Below are positions 48,980-56,915 of a stretch of 57,383 bases of DNA, piece after piece. The notes beneath the pieces are model-generated. The model was not told the origin of the DNA. It saw nothing but the letters and a program-made list of their open reading frames with translations, and did not search any database. The number at the start of each line of letters is the position of its first letter. Position 1 is the first letter of the stretch. The DNA is from JBPOHE01 sp052035915 (lineage in GTDB: Bacteria > Pseudomonadota > Gammaproteobacteria > Chromatiales > Chromatiaceae): NCBI GenBank assembly GCA_052035915.1, contig JBPOHE010000085.1, forward strand, positions 1-57,383, in the 5' to 3' direction. Made by a program: the position numbers and the translations under genes.

Positions 48980-49975
48980 TCAGGAACCGGGCTTTCTGGC
49001 GGCGGCGACGGCCTGACGTACCTTGGCCACCATGCCCGCGCTCATGAAGCCCTGGGCCACCAGGCGGTCGATCGCCGCTTCCACCTGGCGCCGCCACTGC
49101 TTCAAGCCTTCCTTGGAGGCGGCTATCAGCTCGATGCCCTGAGCCTTGAGCGCCTCCATGGCCGCGGCATCGTCCGCACGGATCTTGGCGTTGATGTCCT
49201 GGAAGCTACGCTCCAATACCTGCTGGAGCACCTGGCGATCCTTGGGCTCCAGTCGACTCAGGGCCGATTCCTGGATCACCAGGGCGCCATAGCTGTAAAC
49301 CAGGGGCATGTGGGAGAGATACCGCACCCTGGTGTGCCACTGTAGGGCGATGGTCCCGGCTGGGGTGTTCGCTACCGTGTCCAGCAGCCCGGTTTGCAAA
49401 CCGGTGAGCACATCGGTCATGGGCAGGGGGATGGGAGCGATGTTCACCGCATCCAGGGCCGCCTGAGCGACCCGGTCTCCCTCCGGGATCCAGACCTTCT
49501 GCCCGCTCATCTCCTCCGGGCTGTGAATGGGCTTGTTCGACATCAAATAGGCGAAGCCGCCTTCGCCGATGCCGAAATTGGCGAAACCGGCCTGTTGCAG
49601 ACCGGCGCTGATGAGGGGGTCGATCTGGGGACGAACCAGGTCGACCTCCCGGTAGTCGTCAAACAAGAGGGGCATGCTATAGGCCTGGAAATCCGGATAG
49701 ATGGACCCCAGACCGCTGGCGCTCAGTGCCCCGCCCTGGAGCTGACCGGCGCGGATCTTGCGGATCACGCTCTGATCGTTGCCCATCACCCCGCCGGGGT
49801 AGAACCTGAGTTCCACCCGCCCCTCGGTGCGCTGGACGACCTCCTCGGCCCCGGCCCGCATCGACTTCATCCACTGGGTGCCGTCCGGCGCCAGGGTAGC
49901 GAGCTTGAGGGTGAGAGCGGGGGCGTCGGCGATCAGGCCGAGGCCGAGCATCAGGGCACCGAGCCAGGACTTCAT
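48980..49975 (-). CDS. dctP: TRAP transporter substrate-binding protein (DctP)
   Basis: A 331-residue periplasmic binding protein. The signal peptide is about residues 1-20 (MKSWLGALMLGLGLIADAPA), followed by LTLKLATLAPDGTQW, the FYPGGVMGNDQSVIRKIRAG motif, and MPLLFDDYREVDLV. The ligand-anchoring region near GQKVWIPEGDRV and GLLDTVANTPAGTI is intact. The ATG at 49975 has GGAGAG upstream. Together with TatT (next gene up) it defines a TPAT-type TRAP system, which in Treponema is thought to handle hydrophobic ligands. The ligand here is unknown. Confidence 0.93.
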   Translation of the reverse strand: MKSWLGALMLGLGLIADAPALTLKLATLAPDGTQWMKSMRAGAEEVVQRTEGRVELRFYPGGVMGNDQSVIRKIRAGQLQGGALSASGLGSIYPDFQAYSMPLLFDDYREVDLVRPQIDPLISAGLQQAGFANFGIGEGGFAYLMSNKPIHSPEEMSGQKVWIPEGDRVAQAALDAVNIAPIPLPMTDVLTGLQTGLLDTVANTPAGTIALQWHTRVRYLSHMPLVYSYGALVIQESALSRLEPKDRQVLQQVLERSFQDINAKIRADDAAAMEALKAQGIELIAASKEGLKQWRRQVEAAIDRLVAQGFMSAGMVAKVRQAVAAARKPGS

Positions 49976-50021
49976 AGGGTTTCTCTCCACATCGAGGGTG
50001 TGCCGCCAGCGGAAGATCTGG

Positions 50022-50891
50022 TCAAAAATACGGCTCCGCCAGCAGCCGGCGCGCCTGCTCCTGGGCCAGAACATTGCTGAGGGTGAGCCCGGGCTCCCTG
50101 GGATCCGCCGCCAACACCGTCTGCAACAGGCTATCGTGGAGGGGTTGGTCGAACACCAGGCGGGCATAATGGCGCGCCATCTCCACCTTGGCGATGAGAT
50201 CGCGACCGGCGGAGAGGCGGATGGCCTGCTCGAACCGGGCGCGGGCCTGCTCGGGTTTCCCCCCCAGGGCGGCGGGGATCTGACTATCCATCACCCCAAG
50301 ATAAAGAAAGGCGCGGCCGTGTTGCATTTCGGGGTCGAGCTCGGTCACCCGCTCCATCAGGGATTTCGCCCGTGGCAGCTCGGCGATGGCCTTCCAATCG
50401 CCGGCATTGGCCTGGATCCAGCCACTCAGCGCGGCGCCGTAACCATAGAGTACCTTGGCCTGGGAGGCGGGCACCTCCCGCACCGCCTGGACAAAGGAGT
50501 CGAAGTCACCGCCACGCCTGGCGCATACCGCCGGGGCGGACAGACAGAGACCCCGTTCGGCATAGCCCAGGGCCTTGGCGCTGAGTTCCCGGCGGCGTTC
50601 GGCCTCCTTGACCAGGGATCCTGCGTAGGCGCCGTAGAGTTCGGCCCCGGCCATGAGTAACCCCGGGTTGTCGGGGTCCTCCAGCAGCATCGAATCCAGC
50701 AACAAGAGATAGGCCGGCACCCCGGTCCGCACCAGCTCGGGGTCGGTTTGCTCCAACATGGCGGTCGAGAGGTTCCGCGCCAAGCGTTCGCTGGCGAGAC
50801 TGGCGCAGCCGCTCAGCCAGGGCAAGGCGAGGGTTAACCAGAGGCTCCAGCCGCGCCTCCAGCCGGAGGGGCCTCGACTCCCGGTTGTCAT
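50022..50891 (-). CDS. TatT-type TRAP-associated lipoprotein
   Basis: A 289-residue lipoprotein (lipobox LSGC, Cys29, after a 28-residue signal) of the TatT family, a helical TPR-like protein associated with TRAP transporters. Repeated helix-turn-helix TPR-like segments run through the rest. TatT trimers line a hydrophobic hole and sit with TatP/DctP in TPAT systems (T. pallidum Tp0956, recalled). Gene order tatT-dctP-dctQ-dctM is retained with short gaps. The start is ATG 50891. It is the strongest evidence that this TRAP is the TPAT subtype. Confidence 0.85.
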   Translation of the reverse strand: MTTGSRGPSGWRRGWSLWLTLALPWLSGCASLASERLARNLSTAMLEQTDPELVRTGVPAYLLLLDSMLLEDPDNPGLLMAGAELYGAYAGSLVKEAERRRELSAKALGYAERGLCLSAPAVCARRGGDFDSFVQAVREVPASQAKVLYGYGAALSGWIQANAGDWKAIAELPRAKSLMERVTELDPEMQHGRAFLYLGVMDSQIPAALGGKPEQARARFEQAIRLSAGRDLIAKVEMARHYARLVFDQPLHDSLLQTVLAADPREPGLTLSNVLAQEQARRLLAEPYF

Positions 50892-50911
50892 GTCGTCAGG
50901 GCGCGTCGGAT

Positions 50912-51268
50912 TCAGCGGTGTTTCTTGCCCACGTTCTCCATGTGATGCAGCCAGGAGCTGAAGATACTGCCGATCGAGGGTCCACCATGCCGCCGGCCGC
51001 GGAAGGTGCGAAAACACCCCCCTTCCTCGCAGCGGGTACTCCCCAGGCAGATGAGTCCGAAGATGAGGAATACGTCCACCACCGTTGCGCCTACTAACAA
51101 CGGCAGATGCAGCAGCATGTTGTGATCGAGCCAGGACAATAGCTCGGTGTAGTAACTGGTCAGGAACCAGATGGTGGCGAAGAGCACCCCCACCCCCAGG
51201 ACGGAGAACAGGTCGGAGACCCATTCATGCCGCTCCGAATACGATTTCACACCATCGCACAGAGACAT
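50912..51268 (-). CDS. Small two-TM membrane protein upstream of tatT
   Basis: A 118-residue protein with two hydrophobic segments (about 18-40 and 53-75), then a Cys/Gly/Arg-rich stretch (TRCEEGGCFRTFRGRRHGG) and a short amphipathic end. No family is recognised. It has an excellent ribosome site (GGAGG) 5-6 nt before the ATG, and its stop is 20 nt before tatT, so it probably belongs to the TRAP operon. A membrane accessory role is possible but unproven. Confidence 0.7.
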   Translation of the reverse strand: MSLCDGVKSYSERHEWVSDLFSVLGVGVLFATIWFLTSYYTELLSWLDHNMLLHLPLLVGATVVDVFLIFGLICLGSTRCEEGGCFRTFRGRRHGGPSIGSIFSSWLHHMENVGKKHR

Positions 51269-51491
51269 ATTTCCTCCCCTCGATCGGCTTGTAATTGGCT
51301 ATGGCCCAGACAATCGCTGCGCGATCTATATCTAGCAGGGGAGGTGCATGGAGGTCAACGGCCTGACCCGATCTCGTCGCCAAGGCGGGATACCCAGGCG
51401 AACCGCCCAGGTTATTTCGCTCTCCGTTTCCGACCGGGAGCCCCCGGCCGGCCGGGCCGGGGTCCTGTCTTCAGCGAGGGGAAGTCGAACG

Positions 51492-51815
51492 TCAGCGCAA
51501 AGCCCCCACATAGCGCCGTTCCTTGGGCTGGGCCGCCGCACGAGTTTCGTCGGCGCTCATTGGTGGAGACTGGCGGCTGACGAGGGGTTGTTTCTGTGGC
51601 CCTTGGTGCCCGGCCTGCCCGAGTCGATAACGCAGATTGAGGACGATGTCCTGCATGGCCGGATCCCCGCTCCCTTCGACCAGGGTCAGAATCTCTTGGG
51701 TGTAGGGGCCGTTCTCGCGAAAGGACTTCAGATCCAGTTTGCGATGGGTCAGTCGCCGCACATAGACCATCAACCAAGTTTCAAGTATGACCTGCTCGTT
51801 ATCGACGACAGTCAT
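51492..51815 (-). CDS. Hypothetical protein between amt and TRAP operons
   Basis: A 107-residue protein with GGAGGA 7 nt before its ATG, so it is probably translated. The first 75 residues look folded and contain EQVILETWLMVYVRRLTHRK, NGPYTQEILTLVEGSGDPAMQ and DIVLNLRYRLGQAG. The tail is Pro/Gln/Arg-rich and low in complexity. It is not GlnK/PII despite lying 108 nt downstream of amt. No signal peptide or membrane segment is seen. Function unknown. Confidence 0.65.
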   Translation of the reverse strand: MTVVDNEQVILETWLMVYVRRLTHRKLDLKSFRENGPYTQEILTLVEGSGDPAMQDIVLNLRYRLGQAGHQGPQKQPLVSRQSPPMSADETRAAAQPKERRYVGALR

Positions 51816-51923
51816 TGGTATTGTCCTCCCAAGCTCTGGGTTTTTTCTCTACAAACAGACAGAAACGACAAGCAACTTATGGCCGGCCACCGCGTCGCTG
51901 GAGACAGCACCGGCCAGCCTCCC

Positions 51924-53249
51924 CTATTCCACCTGCTCGCCATGCAGGCTCAGATCCAGTCCGTCCCGCTCCTCTTCTTCAGTGACCCGCAGGCCGAGGG
52001 TCAGATCGAGCGACTTCAGAATGAGGTAACTCACCACCAATCCATAGAGGCTGGTCGCCGCCACCCCGATGAATTGGACCAGCGGCTTCCCCGTCGCCCC
52101 ACCCAGCACCGGGTCGGCCAGAACGCCGGTCAGCAGGGTTCCCACCACACCACCGATGAAGTGAATCCCGAAGACATCGAGCGAGTCGTCATAGCCCAGG
52201 GCGATCTTCAGCTTGGTGGCGGCCAGATAGCAGAAGATCCCGGCACAACCGCCGATCAGCAGCGCCGCCGGCGGGGTGACGAAGCCGGCTGCCGGAGTAA
52301 CGGCCACCAGTCCAGCCAGGGCCCCGGACACCAGGCCCAGGAGGGATGGCCGACCGCGCCACAGCCATTCCATCGCCATCCAGGCCAGGGTACCCATGGC
52401 TGTAGCCATGTGGGTAACCAGCATGGCGAGACCCGCCCGACCATCGGCGGCGAGGGCCGAACCGGCATTGAAGCCGAACCATCCCACCCACAACAGGGAG
52501 GCGCCGATGAAGGTGAGCGCCAGATTGTGGGGCGGCATGGGCTCCTCCCCGTAACCTAGCCGCTCCCGCAGCATGAGGGCGGCAACGATGGCGGCGATAC
52601 CGGCGTTGACGTGCACCACCATGCCACCGGCGAAGTCCAGTACACCGAGCTTGGCGAGCCAGCCGCCCGGCTCCCACACCCAATGGGCCACGGGCACATA
52701 GACCAGCAGCGACCAACAAGCCATGAACCACAACATGGCGGAGAATTTCATGCGCTCGGCGAAGGTGCCGACGATCAGAGCCGGAGTGATGACGGCAAAG
52801 CTGAGCTGAAACATGACGAACAGGGATTCCGGGATGGTCGGCGCAATGTGCGACACACTGAGTCGCCCGGTCTCCTTGAAATAGGCCAGCCCCGTCAGCG
52901 CCACCCGCCCCAGGCCGCCGAGATAATCGTTGAAGGGGGTGAGCGCCAGACTGTAGCCGATGAGCATCCAGAGCACGGACACCAGAGCGGTGATGGCGGC
53001 ACACTGGGCCAGCACGGACAGGGCGTTTTTCTTGCGCACCATGCCGGCGTAGAACAGCGCCAGACCGGGAAGGGTCATGAGCAACACCAGCGCCGTGGCG
53101 GTGATCATCCAAGCGGTATCGCCGGGGCTGATCCGAGCGGCCTCAACCAACCCGGGCTCGCTGAGGGCCGCCGGCACCATCTCCCCGGCCAGCGCCGGCC
53201 AGGAGAGAACGCTATACAAGGCTGGAATCGACACTGACCATTTTGGCAC
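51924..53249 (-). CDS. amt: Ammonium transporter (Amt family)
   Basis: A 441-residue ammonium channel. The N-terminus looks like a signal peptide (ending WPALAG), then 11 membrane segments carry the family motifs DTAWMITATALVLLMTLPGLALFYAGMVRKKN, DFAGGMVVHVNAGIAAIVAAL (first pore His) and DVFGIHFIGGVVGTLLTGVLA (second pore His). It ends in an acidic tail. GTG at 53249 is selected because GAGGA is 7 nt before it, while the upstream TTG at 53270 has a poorer site. No glnK follows, so PII regulation, if any, uses a distant gene. A sigma54-like promoter lies upstream. Confidence 0.94.
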   Translation of the reverse strand: MPKWSVSIPALYSVLSWPALAGEMVPAALSEPGLVEAARISPGDTAWMITATALVLLMTLPGLALFYAGMVRKKNALSVLAQCAAITALVSVLWMLIGYSLALTPFNDYLGGLGRVALTGLAYFKETGRLSVSHIAPTIPESLFVMFQLSFAVITPALIVGTFAERMKFSAMLWFMACWSLLVYVPVAHWVWEPGGWLAKLGVLDFAGGMVVHVNAGIAAIVAALMLRERLGYGEEPMPPHNLALTFIGASLLWVGWFGFNAGSALAADGRAGLAMLVTHMATAMGTLAWMAMEWLWRGRPSLLGLVSGALAGLVAVTPAAGFVTPPAALLIGGCAGIFCYLAATKLKIALGYDDSLDVFGIHFIGGVVGTLLTGVLADPVLGGATGKPLVQFIGVAATSLYGLVVSYLILKSLDLTLGLRVTEEEERDGLDLSLHGEQVE

Positions 53250-53440
53250 TGGATTGTCCTCGACAAGCAAAGCCTGACTCTTCTTCCCGCCCGCTGAGGG
53301 GTACGCAACGGAAAACGGGATTAAGAACCGCGAACGCCTTGGGCAAAAAAGGTGGGCGATGGAGATCGGGATACCGCGCCTTCCCCCTTCACCCGGCTGT
53401 CTTTCCCTTCACGGGGAACATGGATCTGAAGGATTAGTTA

Positions 53441-53455
53441 GCATAAACCGCGCCA
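53441..53455 (-). promoter_or_regulatory. Possible sigma54 promoter of amt
   Basis: On the minus strand TGGCGC-N5-ATGC gives the required GG-N10-GC spacing of a minus 24/minus 12 promoter. amt genes are commonly sigma54/NtrC-controlled, which makes this plausible. The leader would be about 180 nt. No NtrC site pair was identified. Confidence 0.4.
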
Positions 53456-53809
53456 CTCCAAGCGTCTGGTGCATACCCCTGTTTTTCAATTCAATTTTCT
53501 TTTCCTTCAAGACCTTGTGGAATGCGGCGGTGCACCAGGAAGGTGCCATCATTGGGTCGAGATGCCCCGCACAAGATCAGCTCGCCGAGTCTTTGCTCCG
53601 GGAGTATCCCGGGCCGATGGAAGTTTTGGACCTGGGGGCTCACATGGCCCGGTTCAGCCGAAGTAACGGGTTGGCGCTGGCGCCCGAAGCGGCCCTGCAG
53701 AAAGGTCATTCCGAACGCCCTGGGGCATCCGCATGGGCGAAGAGAAGAGTTCTCCCCGCCCCTCGCGAAGCTCGGGGCTCCGGGCCTGAAGCGAAACTGG
53801 CCGATTTTC

Positions 53810-53866
53810 GTTCTCGTTTCGAGAACAATACACCAATAAATGAGGCATTGTTCTCTATTGAAGAAC
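53810..53866. repeat. Double-palindrome element, copy D
   Basis: The palindromes GTTCTCGTTTCGAGAAC (53810-53826, perfect) and GTTCTCTATTGAAGAAC (53850-53866) are 23 nt apart. Inner flanks GGCCGATTTTC and AAAAAATCGGC are inverted copies, as in copy B. It lies far upstream of amt and 3' of the DUF255 gene. Confidence 0.87.
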
Positions 53867-53933
53867 AAAAAATCGGCTCGAAGGCCCCGTGCCCGGAAGC
53901 GCCAGAAGGAGACGGGAAGGCAGCCAACCCCGG

Positions 53934-55997
53934 CTAGGGGGCAAGACGCGGCCAATCCTCGAGGCTGGTAAGCGGGGCCTGACAACTGGTGCCACGGCAG
54001 AGGTAAGCGATCCCGCCGGGATGAGGGACACGGGCGGCCAGCAGGCCGGGCAGTTCAGTCTCGCTCTCCGGGATGGCGATCACCAGCCGCTGGGGCGCGT
54101 AATCTTGCTGGGCGGTCTGCCGCCACTCCTCAAGGGCCAAAGGTTGATGACGGATCACCAGGGTCTCGGTCGGATACAGGTGTTCTTCCAGGGCGTCGAG
54201 CAGACTGGCATGGGCCTGGGGATAGCGGCTGAGCCCCTCCCAGGCGAGATGCAGGCAGTTCTCGGCGGCGGCGAGGTAGCCTTCATCGCCCAGCAGATGT
54301 CCGAGTCGGAGCAGGGCCAGGGCGGCGATGCCGTTGCCGGCGGGTATGGCTTCGTCGCCCAGGGGCTTGGGGCGCTGGATGAGGGCCTCGTGATCGTCGG
54401 CGGTAAAGAAGAAACCACCCTCCTGGCGATCCTGGAAGCGTTCCATGAGCAGTTGCGCCAGGACTTGTGCCCAGGCCAGGTCTTCCCGCCGCCAGCGCAC
54501 CTGAAGCAGTTCGAGCAGGGCGTCGAGCAGATAGGCATGATCATCCAGATAGGCGGGGAAATCGGCCCTGCCACCGGCATAACTGGCCAGCAGGCGACCA
54601 TCCCGCCAGAGATGGGCACGGATGAAGTCGAGGGCGCGTTCCGCCGCCTGGACCAACCCGGGCTGATCCAGGATCCGTCCGGCGCGGGCCAGGCCCTTGA
54701 TCATGAGGGCGTTCCAGGCGGTCAGTTGTTTGTCGTCCCGCCCGGGTCGCACGCGATCGCGACGCGCATCCAGCAAGCACGCTTTGCCGGCGGCGAGTCG
54801 CCGCTCGACCTCGGCCAGGTCGAGCCCGAACTCGTCGGCCAAGTGTTCCGGGTCGACGAAACCATGCAGATGCCAGGCGCCCTCGAAATTGGGGCGGCGA
54901 TCGAGACCGAAACAGCGCGCGAAGAGAGGATAGACATCCGGCGCCAACAAGGCTCGCGCGGACTCCGGACGCCAGAGATAGAAGCGACCTTCCTCGCCCT
55001 CGCTGTCGGCGTCCAGGCTGGAGTAAAAACCACCGTTGGGGGCCTGCATCTCTCGTAACGCCCAGGCGGCGATCCCCAGGGCGGTGTCGCGGAACAGCGG
55101 GCGCCCACCGGCGAGCCAGGCATCGCTGTACAGGCTCAGAAGCTGGGCGTTGTCGTAGAGCATCTTCTCGAAGTGGGGGATCATCCAGTATTCGTCCACC
55201 GAGTAGCGGAAGAAGCCGCCGCCAAGCTGGTCCTGGAGCCCGCCGAGCGCCATGCGTTCCAGGGTCAACTCGACCATCCGCCAGGTTTTCTCATCGGTCC
55301 GACCCTCCCGACGGCCAAGGTGCCAGTGTCGCAACAGCCGGTTGAGGTCGGTCGGATGGGGAAACTTGGGGGCGTTGCCGAAGCCGCCAAGGCGGTCGTC
55401 GAAGCTGCGTTCGAGCTGATGCCGCGCCGCCTCCAGCGGGGCGGGGGTGAGTCGGCCAGGGTCGCCGCCGTTGGGAGCCAGACTGAGCATGGCCTCCAGC
55501 AGCGCCTGGTTCTGGGTGTCGATCTCGCTGGACTGCTCCTCATAGGCGCGGGCGATGTTGCGCAACAGGTCCTTGAAGCCGGGCAGCCCGTGCCTGGGCT
55601 GCTCGGGGACATAGGTACCGGTGAAGAATGGGAGGTGATCTTCCGGGGTCAGAAAGACCGTGAGCGGCCAACCGCCGGGTCGTTGGGCCAGGAGCTGATG
55701 GGCGAGCTGATAGATCTTGTCGAGATCGGGCCGTTCTTCCCGGTCCACCTTGATATTGACGAAGAGTTCGTTCATCAAGGCCGCCGTCTCCTCATCCTCG
55801 AAGGACTCATGGGCCATGACATGGCACCAGTGACAGGCGGAATAGCCGATGGAGAGCAAGATGGGTCGGCCTGTCCGCCGCGCCAACTCATGGGCCTCGG
55901 GACCCCAGGGATACCAATCCACCGGATTGCGGGCGTGTTGTTGCAGATAGGGGCTGGTGGCGTCTGCCAGACGGTTGGGCGGCGTGGTGGCTTTCAT
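53934..55997 (-). CDS. DUF255 thioredoxin-domain protein (YyaL/SPATA20-like)
   Basis: A 687-residue protein with an N-terminal thioredoxin-like DUF255 domain, including NRLADATSPYLQQHARNPVDW and the active-site-like CHWCH (Cys55, Cys58, His59), and then an (alpha/alpha)6-type glycosidase-like C-terminal two-thirds. The family is widespread in bacteria and eukaryotes (SPATA20) and has no firm activity. Recognisable segments include GGWPLTVFLTPEDHLPFFTGTYVP and AWNALMIKGLARAG. It is convergent with nothing and divergent from lgt. Confidence 0.93.
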   Translation of the reverse strand: MKATTPPNRLADATSPYLQQHARNPVDWYPWGPEAHELARRTGRPILLSIGYSACHWCHVMAHESFEDEETAALMNELFVNIKVDREERPDLDKIYQLAHQLLAQRPGGWPLTVFLTPEDHLPFFTGTYVPEQPRHGLPGFKDLLRNIARAYEEQSSEIDTQNQALLEAMLSLAPNGGDPGRLTPAPLEAARHQLERSFDDRLGGFGNAPKFPHPTDLNRLLRHWHLGRREGRTDEKTWRMVELTLERMALGGLQDQLGGGFFRYSVDEYWMIPHFEKMLYDNAQLLSLYSDAWLAGGRPLFRDTALGIAAWALREMQAPNGGFYSSLDADSEGEEGRFYLWRPESARALLAPDVYPLFARCFGLDRRPNFEGAWHLHGFVDPEHLADEFGLDLAEVERRLAAGKACLLDARRDRVRPGRDDKQLTAWNALMIKGLARAGRILDQPGLVQAAERALDFIRAHLWRDGRLLASYAGGRADFPAYLDDHAYLLDALLELLQVRWRREDLAWAQVLAQLLMERFQDRQEGGFFFTADDHEALIQRPKPLGDEAIPAGNGIAALALLRLGHLLGDEGYLAAAENCLHLAWEGLSRYPQAHASLLDALEEHLYPTETLVIRHQPLALEEWRQTAQQDYAPQRLVIAIPESETELPGLLAARVPHPGGIAYLCRGTSCQAPLTSLEDWPRLAP

Positions 55998-56080
55998 TCC
56001 TGGGCTCGGGGTATGGCTATGGATGAAAGGGATATGGGGGCGTGGACCGCTTATCCAACCAGCATGCTAAGATATTCCCC

Positions 56081-56908
56081 ATGCTGAGCTATCCCCAGAT
56101 CGATCCCGTCGCCCTCGCCCTCGGTCCCCTGCGGGTGCACTGGTATGGACTCATGTACCTGGTGGGCTTTCTCGGCGGTTGGTGGCTGGGACGGCGACGG
56201 GCGGCGCGGCCCGATTCCGGCTGGACCCTCCAGCAAGTCGACGATCTGGTGTTTTTTACCGTGCTCGGGGTTATCCTCGGCGGCCGGCTGGGCTATGTGC
56301 TGTTCTACAACCTGCCCCAACTGCTGCGCGATCCCCTGATGTTGTTCCGCATCTGGGAGGGGGGAATGTCCTTCCACGGCGGCCTGCTGGGCGTGCTGAC
56401 GGCCATGTTCTGGTTCGCCCACAAACATCAACGGCGGTTTTTCCAGGTGACCGACTTTCTCGCCCCCCTGGTCCCCCTGGGATTAGGTACCGGTCGTCTC
56501 GGCAACTTCATCAACGGCGAACTCTGGGGCGGCTTCACCAGTCTCCCCTGGGGCCTCGCCCTCCCCTGCCGACGCTTCCAGGAATTCTGCGCCGCGGCGC
56601 CGATGGCGGTCTGGAGCCCGCCGGTGCACCCGTCCCAGCTCTATGAGGCGCTACTGGAAGGGGCGCTATTGTTTCTCATCCTCTGGGTCTTCTCCCGGCG
56701 TCCGCGGCCAACCATGGCCGTGTCCGGGGTGTTCCTGCTCTGTTACGGCCTGTTCCGTTTTTTGGTGGAATTCGTCCGCCTCCCGGATGTTCAACTCGGC
56801 TATCTCGCCTTTGGTTGGCTGACCATGGGGCAACTCCTGAGTTTTCCCATGCTTCTGGCCGGACTCTGGCTGTTGGTAGCCGCCTATCGTCGCCGGGCCC
56901 AGGTGTAG
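56081..56908 (+). CDS. lgt: Prolipoprotein diacylglyceryl transferase
   Basis: A 275-residue seven-TM inner membrane enzyme that moves a diacylglyceryl group from phosphatidylglycerol to the lipobox cysteine of prolipoproteins (for example TatT in this window). The Lgt signature GTGRLGNFINGELWG (136-150) is intact. His99 in SFHGG corresponds to the essential His of E. coli Lgt and Arg139 lies in the signature. The ATG at 56081 is used; an earlier ATG at 56042 would add 13 unrelated residues. It is followed 7 nt later by thyA, a conserved pairing. Confidence 0.96.
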   Translation: MLSYPQIDPVALALGPLRVHWYGLMYLVGFLGGWWLGRRRAARPDSGWTLQQVDDLVFFTVLGVILGGRLGYVLFYNLPQLLRDPLMLFRIWEGGMSFHGGLLGVLTAMFWFAHKHQRRFFQVTDFLAPLVPLGLGTGRLGNFINGELWGGFTSLPWGLALPCRRFQEFCAAAPMAVWSPPVHPSQLYEALLEGALLFLILWVFSRRPRPTMAVSGVFLLCYGLFRFLVEFVRLPDVQLGYLAFGWLTMGQLLSFPMLLAGLWLLVAAYRRRAQV

Positions 56909-56915
56909 CTCGGGT

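Larger units (their letters stand above)
53250..53933. other. 684-bp intergenic region with repeat copy D
   Basis: Sits between amt (start, minus) and the DUF255 gene (stop, minus); no supported gene. It contains the sigma54-like site at 53441-53455 and copy D of the double-palindrome element (53810-53866). Several open frames on both strands run across the repeat, but they look Gly/Arg/Pro-rich and have no family signature. Confidence 0.55.

Noticed and set aside
51492..51815. GlnK (PII) downstream of amt
   Set aside because: The translated sequence lacks the PII signature (T-loop Tyr, YRGAEY-type motif) and has a Pro/Gln-rich tail.
53521..53937. Open reading frames in the amt-DUF255 gap
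   Set aside because: They cross the double-palindrome repeat, and their composition changes with frame; no family motif is present.
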